From Gammaproteobacteria bacterium (GTDB lineage Bacteria; Pseudomonadota; Gammaproteobacteria; SZUA-229), in the NCBI GenBank assembly GCA_015484935.1, contig WFUQ01000131.1, positions 1-6,782 on the forward strand: a DNA stretch of 6,782 nt, given 5' to 3'. The notes below the pieces were generated by a model. That model was not told the DNA's origin. It was given only the letters and a program-made list of their open reading frames with translations, and ran no database searches. A program made the translations under genes and the position numbers. This document shows positions 1-5,685 of this stretch, in pieces. How positions within the stretch are numbered: position 1 is the first letter of the stretch; each line of letters starts with the position of its first letter.

Positions 1-7
1 CTTCTGT

Positions 8-37
8 AAAAAGCCACTCATCCGTGAGTGGCTTTTT
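8..37 (+). terminator. Intrinsic (rho-independent) terminator of an upstream gene
   Basis: A perfect 13-base-pair inverted repeat (8-20 with 25-37) encloses the four-base loop TCCG. The core stem is GCCACTCA/TGAGTGGC and the right arm runs into six T residues, as in a classical intrinsic terminator. The left arm starts with an A-tract, so the same structure would also have a T-tail on the minus strand and could work in both directions. No coding region is visible to its left, so it most likely ends a plus-strand gene outside the window and separates it from xerD. Confidence 0.9.
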
Positions 38-119
38 TGTTTACGTGATAAAAAATATTGATGAAGTTTGTAATCGGTTGCGGCTATTTGGTTGCAAAGT
101 AACCAGTCGGTAAGGAATT

Positions 120-149
120 TTGCTACATTTAATGACAATGAAGAATAAT
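120..149 (+). promoter_or_regulatory. Possible sigma70-type promoter for xerD
   Basis: TTGCTA (120-125, 4/6 to TTGACA) and AATAAT (144-149, 5/6 to TATAAT) are separated by 18 bases in an AT-rich stretch just before xerD. Transcription would begin near 156 and leave a leader of only about 13 bases. No strong Shine-Dalgarno sequence precedes the xerD ATG. The boxes are imperfect and were chosen by eye, so this is a weak call. Since a strong terminator lies at 8-37, xerD does need a promoter somewhere in 38-168. Confidence 0.25.
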
Positions 150-168
150 AACGATAAAAAAACTTTCT

Positions 169-1089
169 ATGGCATTGTTTGATCAGCTCGATAGCGCACA
201 ACAACAACTCATCGAACGGTTTGTTGATCATCTATGGATAGAGAAAGGACTCAGTGATAATACGTTGGGCGCCTACCGTCGTGATATCGCAAAATATTCT
301 GTCTGGTCAACATCCCAGTCGATAGCGATCGAACATGCCGATGCCAGCCATATCCAGTTATTTCTGGCGCACAACTTTCAAGCCGGGCATGCATCGCGTA
401 CGACTGCACGGATGTTATCGACATTGCGACGCTTCTACAGTTTTCTGAAGCGTTCCGGTGTCATCCAGATCGATCCGACCCATCTGCTGGAATCACCCAA
501 GGCAGAAAAAAAACTACCGTTTAGTTTGAATGAGACCCAGATAGAACGCTTGCTGGATGCACCGGATACGACTACCGCTATCGGCATACGTGACAAGACC
601 ATGCTGGAGCTGCTGTATGCCTCAGGGCTGCGTGTTTCCGAGCTGGTGGGATTACATATCAGCAGTGTCTCGCTTGATGCAGGTGTAGTACGCATCATCG
701 GTAAAGGAGATAAAGAACGACTGGTGCCGATAGGCGAGATCGCGGTGGACTGGTTGCAGCGGTATTTCGGCGCGGCTCGCCCGGAGTTGCTGGCGCAACG
801 TGCCGCTACGAATTATGTGTTTGTGACACGCAGAGGAGGCGAGATGACGCGCCAGGCATTCTGGTACATGATCAAACGCTACGCGAAGATAGCTGACATA
901 CCGGGCAGCCATATCTCACCGCATACCTTGAGGCATGCTTTTGCGACTCATCTGCTCAATCATGGTGCAGACCTGAGGGTCGTGCAGATGTTGCTGGGTC
1001 ACAGTGATATCTCGACTACACAGATCTATACGCATATTGCAGACCAGCGGTTGAGAGACCTGTATCAGCAGCACCACCCTCGCGCCTGA
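169..1089 (+). CDS. xerD: Site-specific tyrosine recombinase XerD
   Basis: XerD works with XerC at the chromosomal dif site, under control of FtsK at the septum, to resolve chromosome dimers into monomers. The protein has 306 residues (E. coli XerD has 298). An N-terminal SAM-like core-binding domain (about 10-97, with NTLGAYRRD) precedes the catalytic domain (about 115-306). The catalytic set is complete: R155 (ASGLRVSEL), K179 (GKGDKER), H252 and R255 (PHTLRHAFATHLL), H278 (LGHSDISTT) and nucleophile Y287 (QIYTH). The C-terminal QQHHPRA matches E. coli XerD, which favours XerD over XerC or an integron/phage integrase. The ATG at 169 is the only sensible start: an in-frame stop lies at 139-141 with no start codon between. 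The Shine-Dalgarno sequence is poor. dsbC follows on the same strand after 157 bases, as in the E. coli xerD-dsbC order. Confidence 0.97.
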   Translation: MALFDQLDSAQQQLIERFVDHLWIEKGLSDNTLGAYRRDIAKYSVWSTSQSIAIEHADASHIQLFLAHNFQAGHASRTTARMLSTLRRFYSFLKRSGVIQIDPTHLLESPKAEKKLPFSLNETQIERLLDAPDTTTAIGIRDKTMLELLYASGLRVSELVGLHISSVSLDAGVVRIIGKGDKERLVPIGEIAVDWLQRYFGAARPELLAQRAATNYVFVTRRGGEMTRQAFWYMIKRYAKIADIPGSHISPHTLRHAFATHLLNHGADLRVVQMLLGHSDISTTQIYTHIADQRLRDLYQQHHPRA

Positions 1090-1246
1090 AGTGACCTTGT
1101 TCACGGACAGTCAGGGGGCGGTCGGAGCACGATAAACAGAGTTTAAAGTGTAGTTGGCCGCAATATTAGGCTAAGATTGCTGAATTATCTCACCGCTTCT
1201 GTGTCTAGAAGACTTGGAACATAACGATCAGCTGGATTAAACCCTT
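1090..1246. other. xerD-dsbC intergenic spacer, no clear signal
   Basis: This 157-base gap has no convincing terminator after xerD and no promoter I can defend for dsbC. A weak structure overlaps the xerD stop (CCTGA 1085-1089 with TCAGG 1111-1115, inner GTGA 1091-1094 with TCAC 1101-1104) but lacks a T-tract. Poor promoter-like boxes occur (TTTAAA 1142-1147 and TATTAG 1164-1169, 16-base spacing, 4/6 each). dsbC may therefore be read through from xerD, start at this weak promoter, or use a non-sigma70 promoter. Confidence 0.4.
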
Positions 1247-1966
1247 ATGAAAATTTTTACCCTCGTATCACTTTTACTAGTGAGCTCTATCGTCAGTGCG
1301 GGCACTGCCGAAGATGATATCAAGATGCTGGAGTCGGCACTGGCCGAACGCTTCCCCAACGTCGAAATCAAGAGTGTTACCAGCAGTCAGATAGACGGTC
1401 TGTATCAGGTCATCGCGGGTACGCAGGTGGTGTACATGGATAATACCGGCCGTTACATGCTCAGTGGTGCCTTGATGGATCTGGATACGGATGAGAATCT
1501 GACCGATCTTGCCAAGACCGGCATACGCCTGCAGATACTGTCCACCTTGCCTGAAGATCAGATGCTGGTCTATCGCCCCGAAAAAGTCGATCACGTCATA
1601 ACCGTTGTTACTGATGTCGATTGCCCGTATTGCCGCAAGTTGCACAGTGAGATGGACGATTTTCTGGAGAGCAATATCGAAGTGCGTTACATATTCATGC
1701 CGTTCAAAGGCAGGAACAGTTATAACAAGTCGGTCAGTATCTGGTGTGCGGATGACAGAAATCTCGCCATGGATATCGCCAAAGCAGGCGGTCAGGTCGA
1801 AAAAGAGAACTGCATCAATCCGATACGCGATCATCAGAAGATAGCACGAAAACTGGGCATCACCGGCACACCGGCCATCATCCTCGAAGATGGTGAGCTG
1901 TTACCCGGCTATCTGTCTGCCGAAGCACTGCTCGCCAAGTTGAACAGCAAGAAACATAAACAGTAA
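1247..1966 (+). CDS. dsbC: Periplasmic thiol:disulfide interchange protein DsbC (disulfide isomerase)
   Basis: DsbC rearranges wrongly paired disulfides in periplasmic proteins and is kept reduced by the inner-membrane protein DsbD. The 239-residue product (E. coli precursor 236) has a short signal peptide with a hydrophobic core at about 3-17 and likely cleavage after VSA (residue 18). An N-terminal dimerisation domain follows (about 22-80, with QVVYMDNTGRYMLSG). The thioredoxin-like catalytic domain (about 105-235) carries the redox motif CPYC (C126, C129) after HVITVVTDVD, the cis-proline loop GTPAI (T208-P209) and PGYLSAEAL near the end. A second cysteine pair, C167 (SIWCADD) and C189 (ENCINP), matches the structural disulfide of E. 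coli DsbC. The active site is CPYC rather than the CGYC of E. coli. The dimerisation domain and length separate it from DsbA. The start is set by the signal peptide; only a weak TGGA stands in for a Shine-Dalgarno sequence. Its stop is two bases from that of the convergent helicase gene. Confidence 0.95.
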   Translation: MKIFTLVSLLLVSSIVSAGTAEDDIKMLESALAERFPNVEIKSVTSSQIDGLYQVIAGTQVVYMDNTGRYMLSGALMDLDTDENLTDLAKTGIRLQILSTLPEDQMLVYRPEKVDHVITVVTDVDCPYCRKLHSEMDDFLESNIEVRYIFMPFKGRNSYNKSVSIWCADDRNLAMDIAKAGGQVEKENCINPIRDHQKIARKLGITGTPAIILEDGELLPGYLSAEALLAKLNSKKHKQ

Positions 1967-1968
1967 GT

Positions 1969-4900
1969 TCAGTCCAGCCAGACCAGTCGCTGGTTCTCGG
2001 TAAACAGGATCGCGCAGACGACATCTCTGTCTGGCCAGATAGTCTGCACGCCGGTCTTGTAGAGACGCATCTGACCGGCAAAATTCTGTGCTATCTCATC
2101 CGGGCTGGCATCGTCCAGTCGATGTGATTTGTAATCGACGATACTGATCTTTTCCTGTGTCACTATCATACGGTCGATGATCCCATAGGCCTGTCTGTCA
2201 CCCGCCTGAAACAGAATCTCCTGCTCGTTATAAGCCTGTTGTTCATCGGCCTTGAACAGCCATTCGAAATCGGGATGGTCGATGTTGCGTCGAGCCTCTT
2301 CGATACAGGCCTGTAACAGGCTGTCAGCCTGTGAGAGATCGTTGGTTTCAGCCAGCAGCCGGGTGCAATCCTGTTCGCTGGTGCCCTGTTTGCGGCTGAG
2401 CAGGTCCAGTGCCTGGTGGATGAGGATACCGCGTAGTTGTGCCTCGCCAGTTCCGGTATGGTCTTGAGTAACTGAGGCATCGTCATCACTGACACTGTCG
2501 GCGCGGCTGGGTGCGATCAGATAATCTGCGGCCGGGATATCGATGTGTCTGTCGAGTAGTCCGATTGGCAGCGTCGTTGGTTGTGATGCGGTCTCCGTCG
2601 ATGTCACGCCGTCGGGCGTGAAGCTGCCGAACTGATAGACCAGATCATCGCCCTGTTGCGGGTGGGGCAACGACTGCATCGCAGTCTCTAGCAGGGTGTA
2701 CCACGCAGCATCGTCCTGTCTGGTTTTTTTCTGGGCGGAGATGAACAGGAACTGTTTGGCACGGGTCAGTGCGACGTATAACAGATTCAGGTTTTCACGT
2801 TGTTGCAGTTGCTGTTTTTTGTCCTGTAACGCCAGCGTCATGCTGTCGGTACCGGCTTGACCGGTCTGCAGCAACAGATGCGCAGGTCGCTGTTCCGTTT
2901 CCGGCCAGTCCACCAGCGTGTGATAGGCATGTTTGTTATTGCCGCCGCTGTTACAGTCCGCCAGAAAAACCACTGGCGATTCCAGCCCTTTGCTGGCATG
3001 GATGGTCATGATGCGTACCCGGCTGCTGTTGCTGTCGTCCGTGTCGGGTGGGCTCAGGTTATCGTTGGCATGTTGTCGCATGCTGCGCAGGTAATGTTTG
3101 AACTGGCTGAGTCCGGGATAACGGCCGCTGTCGATATCCAGTGACATCTCCAGAAACCGGTTCAGATTACTGCATACCTGCAACTTGATCTCATCGGGTG
3201 CTGCTGCGCGATAGCGTGCGATGAGATCGGTTTCGGCATAGATGTGATCGAGCAGGTCATGCACCGGGATGGTATCTGCCAGGCGGTGCCAGCTGTCGAG
3301 TTGTCGTGCTGCACGAGCCAGTGTGTGTCCGGCAGGTAGCTCGACGGCGAGTTGCTGCAGTCGCTGGTACCAGAATGATTCGCCCGGTGTGGCTGCCAGT
3401 CGTTGCAGGTCTTCATCACTGGCCTGGAACACGGGGGATTTCAATACCTGCGCCAGCGCCAGATTGTCGAACGGTGTGATCAGTACATCCAGTAAACATT
3501 CCAGATCGCATATCTCCAGATTATCCAGCAAGCCACCACGCTGGTTGCTGATGTACGGGATATCCTGTTCACGGAAGACTTTTTCGTACACGGTGACATG
3601 GGTGCGGTTGCGCATCAGGATCATGATGTCGCCATGATCGTGTATCAGGCGTTCATCGATGAGTCGTTTGATCTGCGCCGCGATACACTCGGCTTCCTTG
3701 ATGCGTCCGTTGGCCTGCGGCAGGATATGAGCCTGGTGCAAGGGATGGCGGAAAGCCGGATTGTCGTCGATCAGTTCGTCACTTTCGAACTCCGGCAGCA
3801 GGCTTATCCTGCCGGCCAGTTCTTTCAGATGCGTGCCATGTGGTGAGAACCCAGGCATCTGGTCTGTCAGAGTCGTCTGGGTGAAGACCGCGTTGACGAA
3901 GTCCATGATCGCAGGTGAAGAACGCCAGGAATCATCCAGCGGGGTTGCGCGCGCATCCAGATTATCGTGCAGCCAGTCCGATACCTCGCCCTGCAGGGCA
4001 GGGTTGGCGCGTCGGAAACTGTATATCGACTGCTTTTCGTCACCGACCAGAAACACACTGCGCGCCCGCTGCCCGCTATCGTCTTGTGATGACTTGTTGC
4101 AATACGATGCCATCTCATCCAGTACCGGGAATAACAGTTGCCACTGCGTCGGGTTGGTATCCTGAAATTCATCGATCAGGATGTGGTCGATACGCTGATC
4201 GACCTTGTACTGCACCCACTGCGCATTATCGGCCCCGCTCAGCAGTCGATAACATTTCCATTCCAGATCGGTGAAGTCCAGTTGGCGTAATTCCCGCTTC
4301 AGTTGCTGGAAATAGCTCAGTAATCGATCGCCGACGTAATACCAGGCGGTGTTGAGTGCATAGCAGTGATGACGTTTCTGGATATCGAGCGTGTGCAGCA
4401 ACTGCTCACTGATAAGATGGTGCAGTTCGACGAAACGTTCGGCACCTGCCTCGCCCATGTTTTTCACCATCACTTTACTGTGCTTGCGTGACTTGATGGT
4501 ACCGGCTTTGGTCAGAAAGGCCGGTGCCAGTATCGACAGCTTGTTTTCGGCAGGGTTGTCGACATCCACAGGGACATCGATGGCGGCATGGATAGTTTGA
4601 ATGGCAGCGGTATTGCCGGCATTGGGATGTTTGTCCAGTAGTGCACAGAACTCATAGAGCAGAGCAGTATGCTGTTCGAAGAACGCGCTGATGTATGCAT
4701 CCGAACCGGGTGTGATGTCGAGTTGAGTTAGCAGGGCAGTGGTCGCGTAACCGACCGGATCAGCCTGTCGTTCGGTGTATGCCCACCAGTCGCTGCGATG
4801 ATCGAGCATGCTGACCAGCGCTGTGCGCGTGTTGAACGGGCCATTGCAACGTTGCATCAGGTATTCGAGATGTTTGCTCAGATCGCTGTCAGGCGTTCTG

Positions 4901-5370
4901 GTGGCTTCTGTGAACAGTTTTTCCCATGCCTGCTGTTGTATCAGGCTGGTGTCTTCAGTCAGTTCAAATCCGGGCGGGATGTCTGCTTCCAGTGTGAAAC
5001 GCGCGAGGATGTCCTGACAGAAAGAGTGAAAGGTCTGTAGCCGGATGGGGTAGTCGGCATAGAGTAAGCGTTCATACAACTCGCGAGCAGTGTCGATGGT
5101 GGCAGCATCCGTACCGGCCTCGATCATCTCCAGCAAGGCACATAATTCGTCCTGCTCCAGTGTCGCCATCTCGTACAGTCGCTCATGCAGGCGGATATGC
5201 ATCTCGGCCGCGGCTTTGCGGGTGAAAGTCAGCGCCAGGATATTACCCGGTTCGTTACCCGCCAGCAGCAGGCGCACGATGCGCGTGACCAGCAGCCAGG
5301 TCTTGCCGCTACCTGCTGAGGCAGAGACGGTGGCATTGAGTTCGGGGTTGGCGGCATCGAGATTGGACAT
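1969..5370 (-). CDS. AddA/RecB-type UvrD-family helicase-nuclease (double-strand break repair)
   Basis: This 1133-residue protein is a superfamily 1A helicase fused to a RecB-type nuclease. Such enzymes unwind and resect double-strand DNA ends to load RecA. Helicase motifs in order: Walker A ASAGSGKT (17-24, K23); Ia LALTFTRKAAAEM (45-57); LQTFHSFC (111-118); II LIDEFQDT (398-405, D400/E401); III VGDEKQSIYSFRRA (442-455); IV around W482-R483; V RIMTIHASKGLES (786-798); VI LLYVALTRAKQ (863-873, R870). The C-terminal PD-(D/E)XK nuclease has all its usual residues: H985 (GILIHQAL), D1066 (GIIDRM), D1079 and K1081 (VDYKS), and Q1100-x3-Y1104. Walker A and motif III look more like AddA than RecB, but I cannot settle this by eye, so no symbol is given. 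No addB or recC homologue is adjacent. The protein begins only 16 residues before Walker A. A stop at 5401-5403 and the lack of any other start codon fix the ATG at 5368-5370. No Shine-Dalgarno sequence is apparent. Confidence 0.93.
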   Translation of the reverse strand: MSNLDAANPELNATVSASAGSGKTWLLVTRIVRLLLAGNEPGNILALTFTRKAAAEMHIRLHERLYEMATLEQDELCALLEMIEAGTDAATIDTARELYERLLYADYPIRLQTFHSFCQDILARFTLEADIPPGFELTEDTSLIQQQAWEKLFTEATRTPDSDLSKHLEYLMQRCNGPFNTRTALVSMLDHRSDWWAYTERQADPVGYATTALLTQLDITPGSDAYISAFFEQHTALLYEFCALLDKHPNAGNTAAIQTIHAAIDVPVDVDNPAENKLSILAPAFLTKAGTIKSRKHSKVMVKNMGEAGAERFVELHHLISEQLLHTLDIQKRHHCYALNTAWYYVGDRLLSYFQQLKRELRQLDFTDLEWKCYRLLSGADNAQWVQYKVDQRIDHILIDEFQDTNPTQWQLLFPVLDEMASYCNKSSQDDSGQRARSVFLVGDEKQSIYSFRRANPALQGEVSDWLHDNLDARATPLDDSWRSSPAIMDFVNAVFTQTTLTDQMPGFSPHGTHLKELAGRISLLPEFESDELIDDNPAFRHPLHQAHILPQANGRIKEAECIAAQIKRLIDERLIHDHGDIMILMRNRTHVTVYEKVFREQDIPYISNQRGGLLDNLEICDLECLLDVLITPFDNLALAQVLKSPVFQASDEDLQRLAATPGESFWYQRLQQLAVELPAGHTLARAARQLDSWHRLADTIPVHDLLDHIYAETDLIARYRAAAPDEIKLQVCSNLNRFLEMSLDIDSGRYPGLSQFKHYLRSMRQHANDNLSPPDTDDSNSSRVRIMTIHASKGLESPVVFLADCNSGGNNKHAYHTLVDWPETEQRPAHLLLQTGQAGTDSMTLALQDKKQQLQQRENLNLLYVALTRAKQFLFISAQKKTRQDDAAWYTLLETAMQSLPHPQQGDDLVYQFGSFTPDGVTSTETASQPTTLPIGLLDRHIDIPAADYLIAPSRADSVSDDDASVTQDHTGTGEAQLRGILIHQALDLLSRKQGTSEQDCTRLLAETNDLSQADSLLQACIEEARRNIDHPDFEWLFKADEQQAYNEQEILFQAGDRQAYGIIDRMIVTQEKISIVDYKSHRLDDASPDEIAQNFAGQMRLYKTGVQTIWPDRDVVCAILFTENQRLVWLD

Positions 5371-5403
5371 GGGGCTAGGATAGCAGTGAACCGTGAATGA
5401 TTA

Positions 5404-5407
5404 ATAG
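5404..5407. repeat. Left copy of putative target-site duplication (ATAG)
   Basis: ATAG lies directly outside the left terminal inverted repeat and recurs directly outside the right one (5559-5562). A direct repeat exactly at both boundaries is what a transposase-mediated insertion leaves. Four bases can match by chance, so the weight comes from the exact placement. Confidence 0.6.
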
Positions 5408-5425
5408 GGAAGCTCTGATTAATTC
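5408..5425 (+). repeat. Left terminal inverted repeat
   Basis: GGAAGCTCTGATTAATTC pairs with 5541-5558 with one mismatch (G5412 against the T5554 position). Similarity stops at the outer edge, which places the element boundary at 5408. Confidence 0.8.
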
Positions 5426-5444
5426 ATCCATCAGTTATCAGAGC
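5412..5444. repeat. Hairpin a: left subterminal inverted repeat
   Basis: GCTCTGAT (5412-5419) and ATCAGAGC (5437-5444) form a perfect 8-base-pair stem with a 17-base loop. The left arm lies inside the terminal repeat, so this stem competes with the long-range pairing of 5408-5425 with 5541-5558. Confidence 0.75.
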
Positions 5445-5446
5445 AC

Positions 5447-5477
5447 GGGAACGGTAAAATGCGATTTTACCGTTCCC
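5447..5477. repeat. Hairpin b: perfect 14-base-pair inverted repeat
   Basis: GGGAACGGTAAAAT (5447-5460) and ATTTTACCGTTCCC (5464-5477) are perfect reverse complements around the loop GCG. This is the strongest hairpin of the element. No T-tract follows on either strand, so it does not look like a standard intrinsic terminator. Confidence 0.88.
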
Positions 5478-5479
5478 TT

Positions 5480-5511
5480 CATTTTCAATGGCTTATCAGC
5501 CATCGAAAATG
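5480..5511. repeat. Hairpin c: 14-position inverted repeat with one mismatch
   Basis: CATTTTCAATGGCT (5480-5493) pairs with AGCCATCGAAAATG (5498-5511) around the loop TATC. The only mismatch is A5487 opposite C5504. It begins two bases after hairpin b. Confidence 0.85.
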
Positions 5512-5531
5512 GCAGCACATCCATGTGCTGC
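5512..5531. repeat. Hairpin d: short GC-rich inverted repeat
   Basis: GCAGCACA (5512-5519) pairs with TGTGCTGC (5524-5531) around TCCA. The symmetry extends one further pair inward (T5520/A5523). It starts on the base directly after hairpin c. Confidence 0.82.
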
Positions 5532-5533
5532 GA

Positions 5534-5556
5534 AAACTCTGAATTAATCAGAGTTT
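5534..5556. repeat. Hairpin e: right subterminal inverted repeat
   Basis: AAACTCTGA (5534-5542) and TCAGAGTTT (5548-5556) form a perfect 9-base-pair stem around ATTAA. Its right arm belongs to the right terminal inverted repeat, mirroring hairpin a at the other end. CTCTGA occurs four times in the element, twice in each orientation, always within 40 bases of an end. Confidence 0.82.
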
Positions 5557-5558
5557 CC
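5541..5558 (-). repeat. Right terminal inverted repeat
   Basis: GAATTAATCAGAGTTTCC is the reverse complement of 5408-5425 at 17 of 18 positions. It is followed at once by the second ATAG copy. Confidence 0.8.
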
Positions 5559-5562
5559 ATAG
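5559..5562. repeat. Right copy of putative target-site duplication (ATAG)
   Basis: ATAG directly abuts the right terminal inverted repeat and matches 5404-5407. Removing 5404-5558 would leave one ATAG and rejoin the flanks as a simple AT-rich spacer, a plausible empty site. Confidence 0.6.
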
Positions 5563-5637
5563 TAATTCGTGATGCGATCCGGCGATTTCAGTGCCGACCG
5601 CCCCGGTTTTGTTGTGGAGCAATCAGCGCACTAGGAG

Positions 5638-5659
5638 TATAGTTCGCACCATAACTATA
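5638..5659. promoter_or_regulatory. Possible operator: dyad overlapping the parE -10 region
   Basis: TATAGTT (5638-5644) and AACTATA (5653-5659) are perfect reverse complements separated by eight bases. The right arm overlaps the TATAAT box at 5656-5661. A dyad of this size could bind a dimeric regulator, but AT-rich palindromes are common near promoters and no known operator is recognised. Confidence 0.35.
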
Positions 5660-5661
5660 AT
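5656..5661 (+). promoter_or_regulatory. Probable -10 box of the parE promoter
   Basis: TATAAT matches the sigma70 -10 consensus exactly and lies 24 bases before the parE start, so transcription would begin near 5668. The position 17 bases upstream (AGGAGT, 5633-5638) is not a recognisable -35 box and there is no extended -10 TG. The promoter would be weak or need an activator. TATAGT (5638-5643), with a poor TGGAGC at 5615-5620, is the alternative. Both lie outside the palindromic element. Confidence 0.5.
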
Positions 5662-5685
5662 TATATCAATACAGGTTGCAGTTGA

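Larger units (their letters stand above)
5408..5558. mobile_element. 151-base MITE-like palindromic element
   Basis: The segment begins with GGAAGCTCTGATTAATTC (5408-5425) and ends with GAATTAATCAGAGTTTCC (5541-5558). These are reverse complements at 17 of 18 positions, and ATAG flanks both sides. It encodes no transposase and no convincing protein. Between the ends, inverted repeats fill nearly all the sequence: 5412-5444, 5447-5477, 5480-5511, 5512-5531 and 5534-5556. Small size, terminal inverted repeats, flanking direct repeats and no coding capacity fit a miniature inverted-repeat transposable element mobilised by a transposase elsewhere. A 4-base duplication would suit the IS5 group among others, but the family is not identifiable from this window. 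The alternative is a REP/BIME-like structured repeat or a structured RNA whose flanking ATAG is coincidental. It sits between the divergently transcribed helicase-nuclease gene and parE. Confidence 0.72.

Noticed and set aside
1..168. dif-like XerCD target near xerD
   Set aside because: No 28-base dif-type sequence with paired XerC/XerD arms is recognisable here or elsewhere in the window.
1085..1115. Hairpin over the xerD stop codon as a terminator
   Set aside because: The stems are only 4-5 base pairs with interruptions and there is no T-tract.
1216..1246. GGAAC as the -35 of a sigmaE-type promoter for dsbC
   Set aside because: Only the GGAAC core matches. No matching -10 follows at the required spacing, and too little room remains before the ATG.
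1277..1834. 185-codon minus-strand open frame opposite dsbC
   Set aside because: It lies wholly antisense to a well-supported dsbC, and its translation shows no recognisable domain.
3761..4165. 134-codon plus-strand open frame inside the helicase-nuclease gene, and similar shorter ones
   Set aside because: They are antisense or out-of-frame readings of a gene with an unbroken set of helicase motifs, and show no domain of their own.
5447..5477. Hairpin b as an intrinsic terminator
   Set aside because: The stem is strong but no run of T follows on either strand, and no gene ends next to it.
5397..5642. 81-codon plus-strand open frame spanning the palindromic element
   Set aside because: It runs through all five hairpins and both terminal repeats, so its sequence is dictated by the inverted repeats. 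It has no Shine-Dalgarno site and no recognisable domain, and it is best read as chance coding in a repeat.
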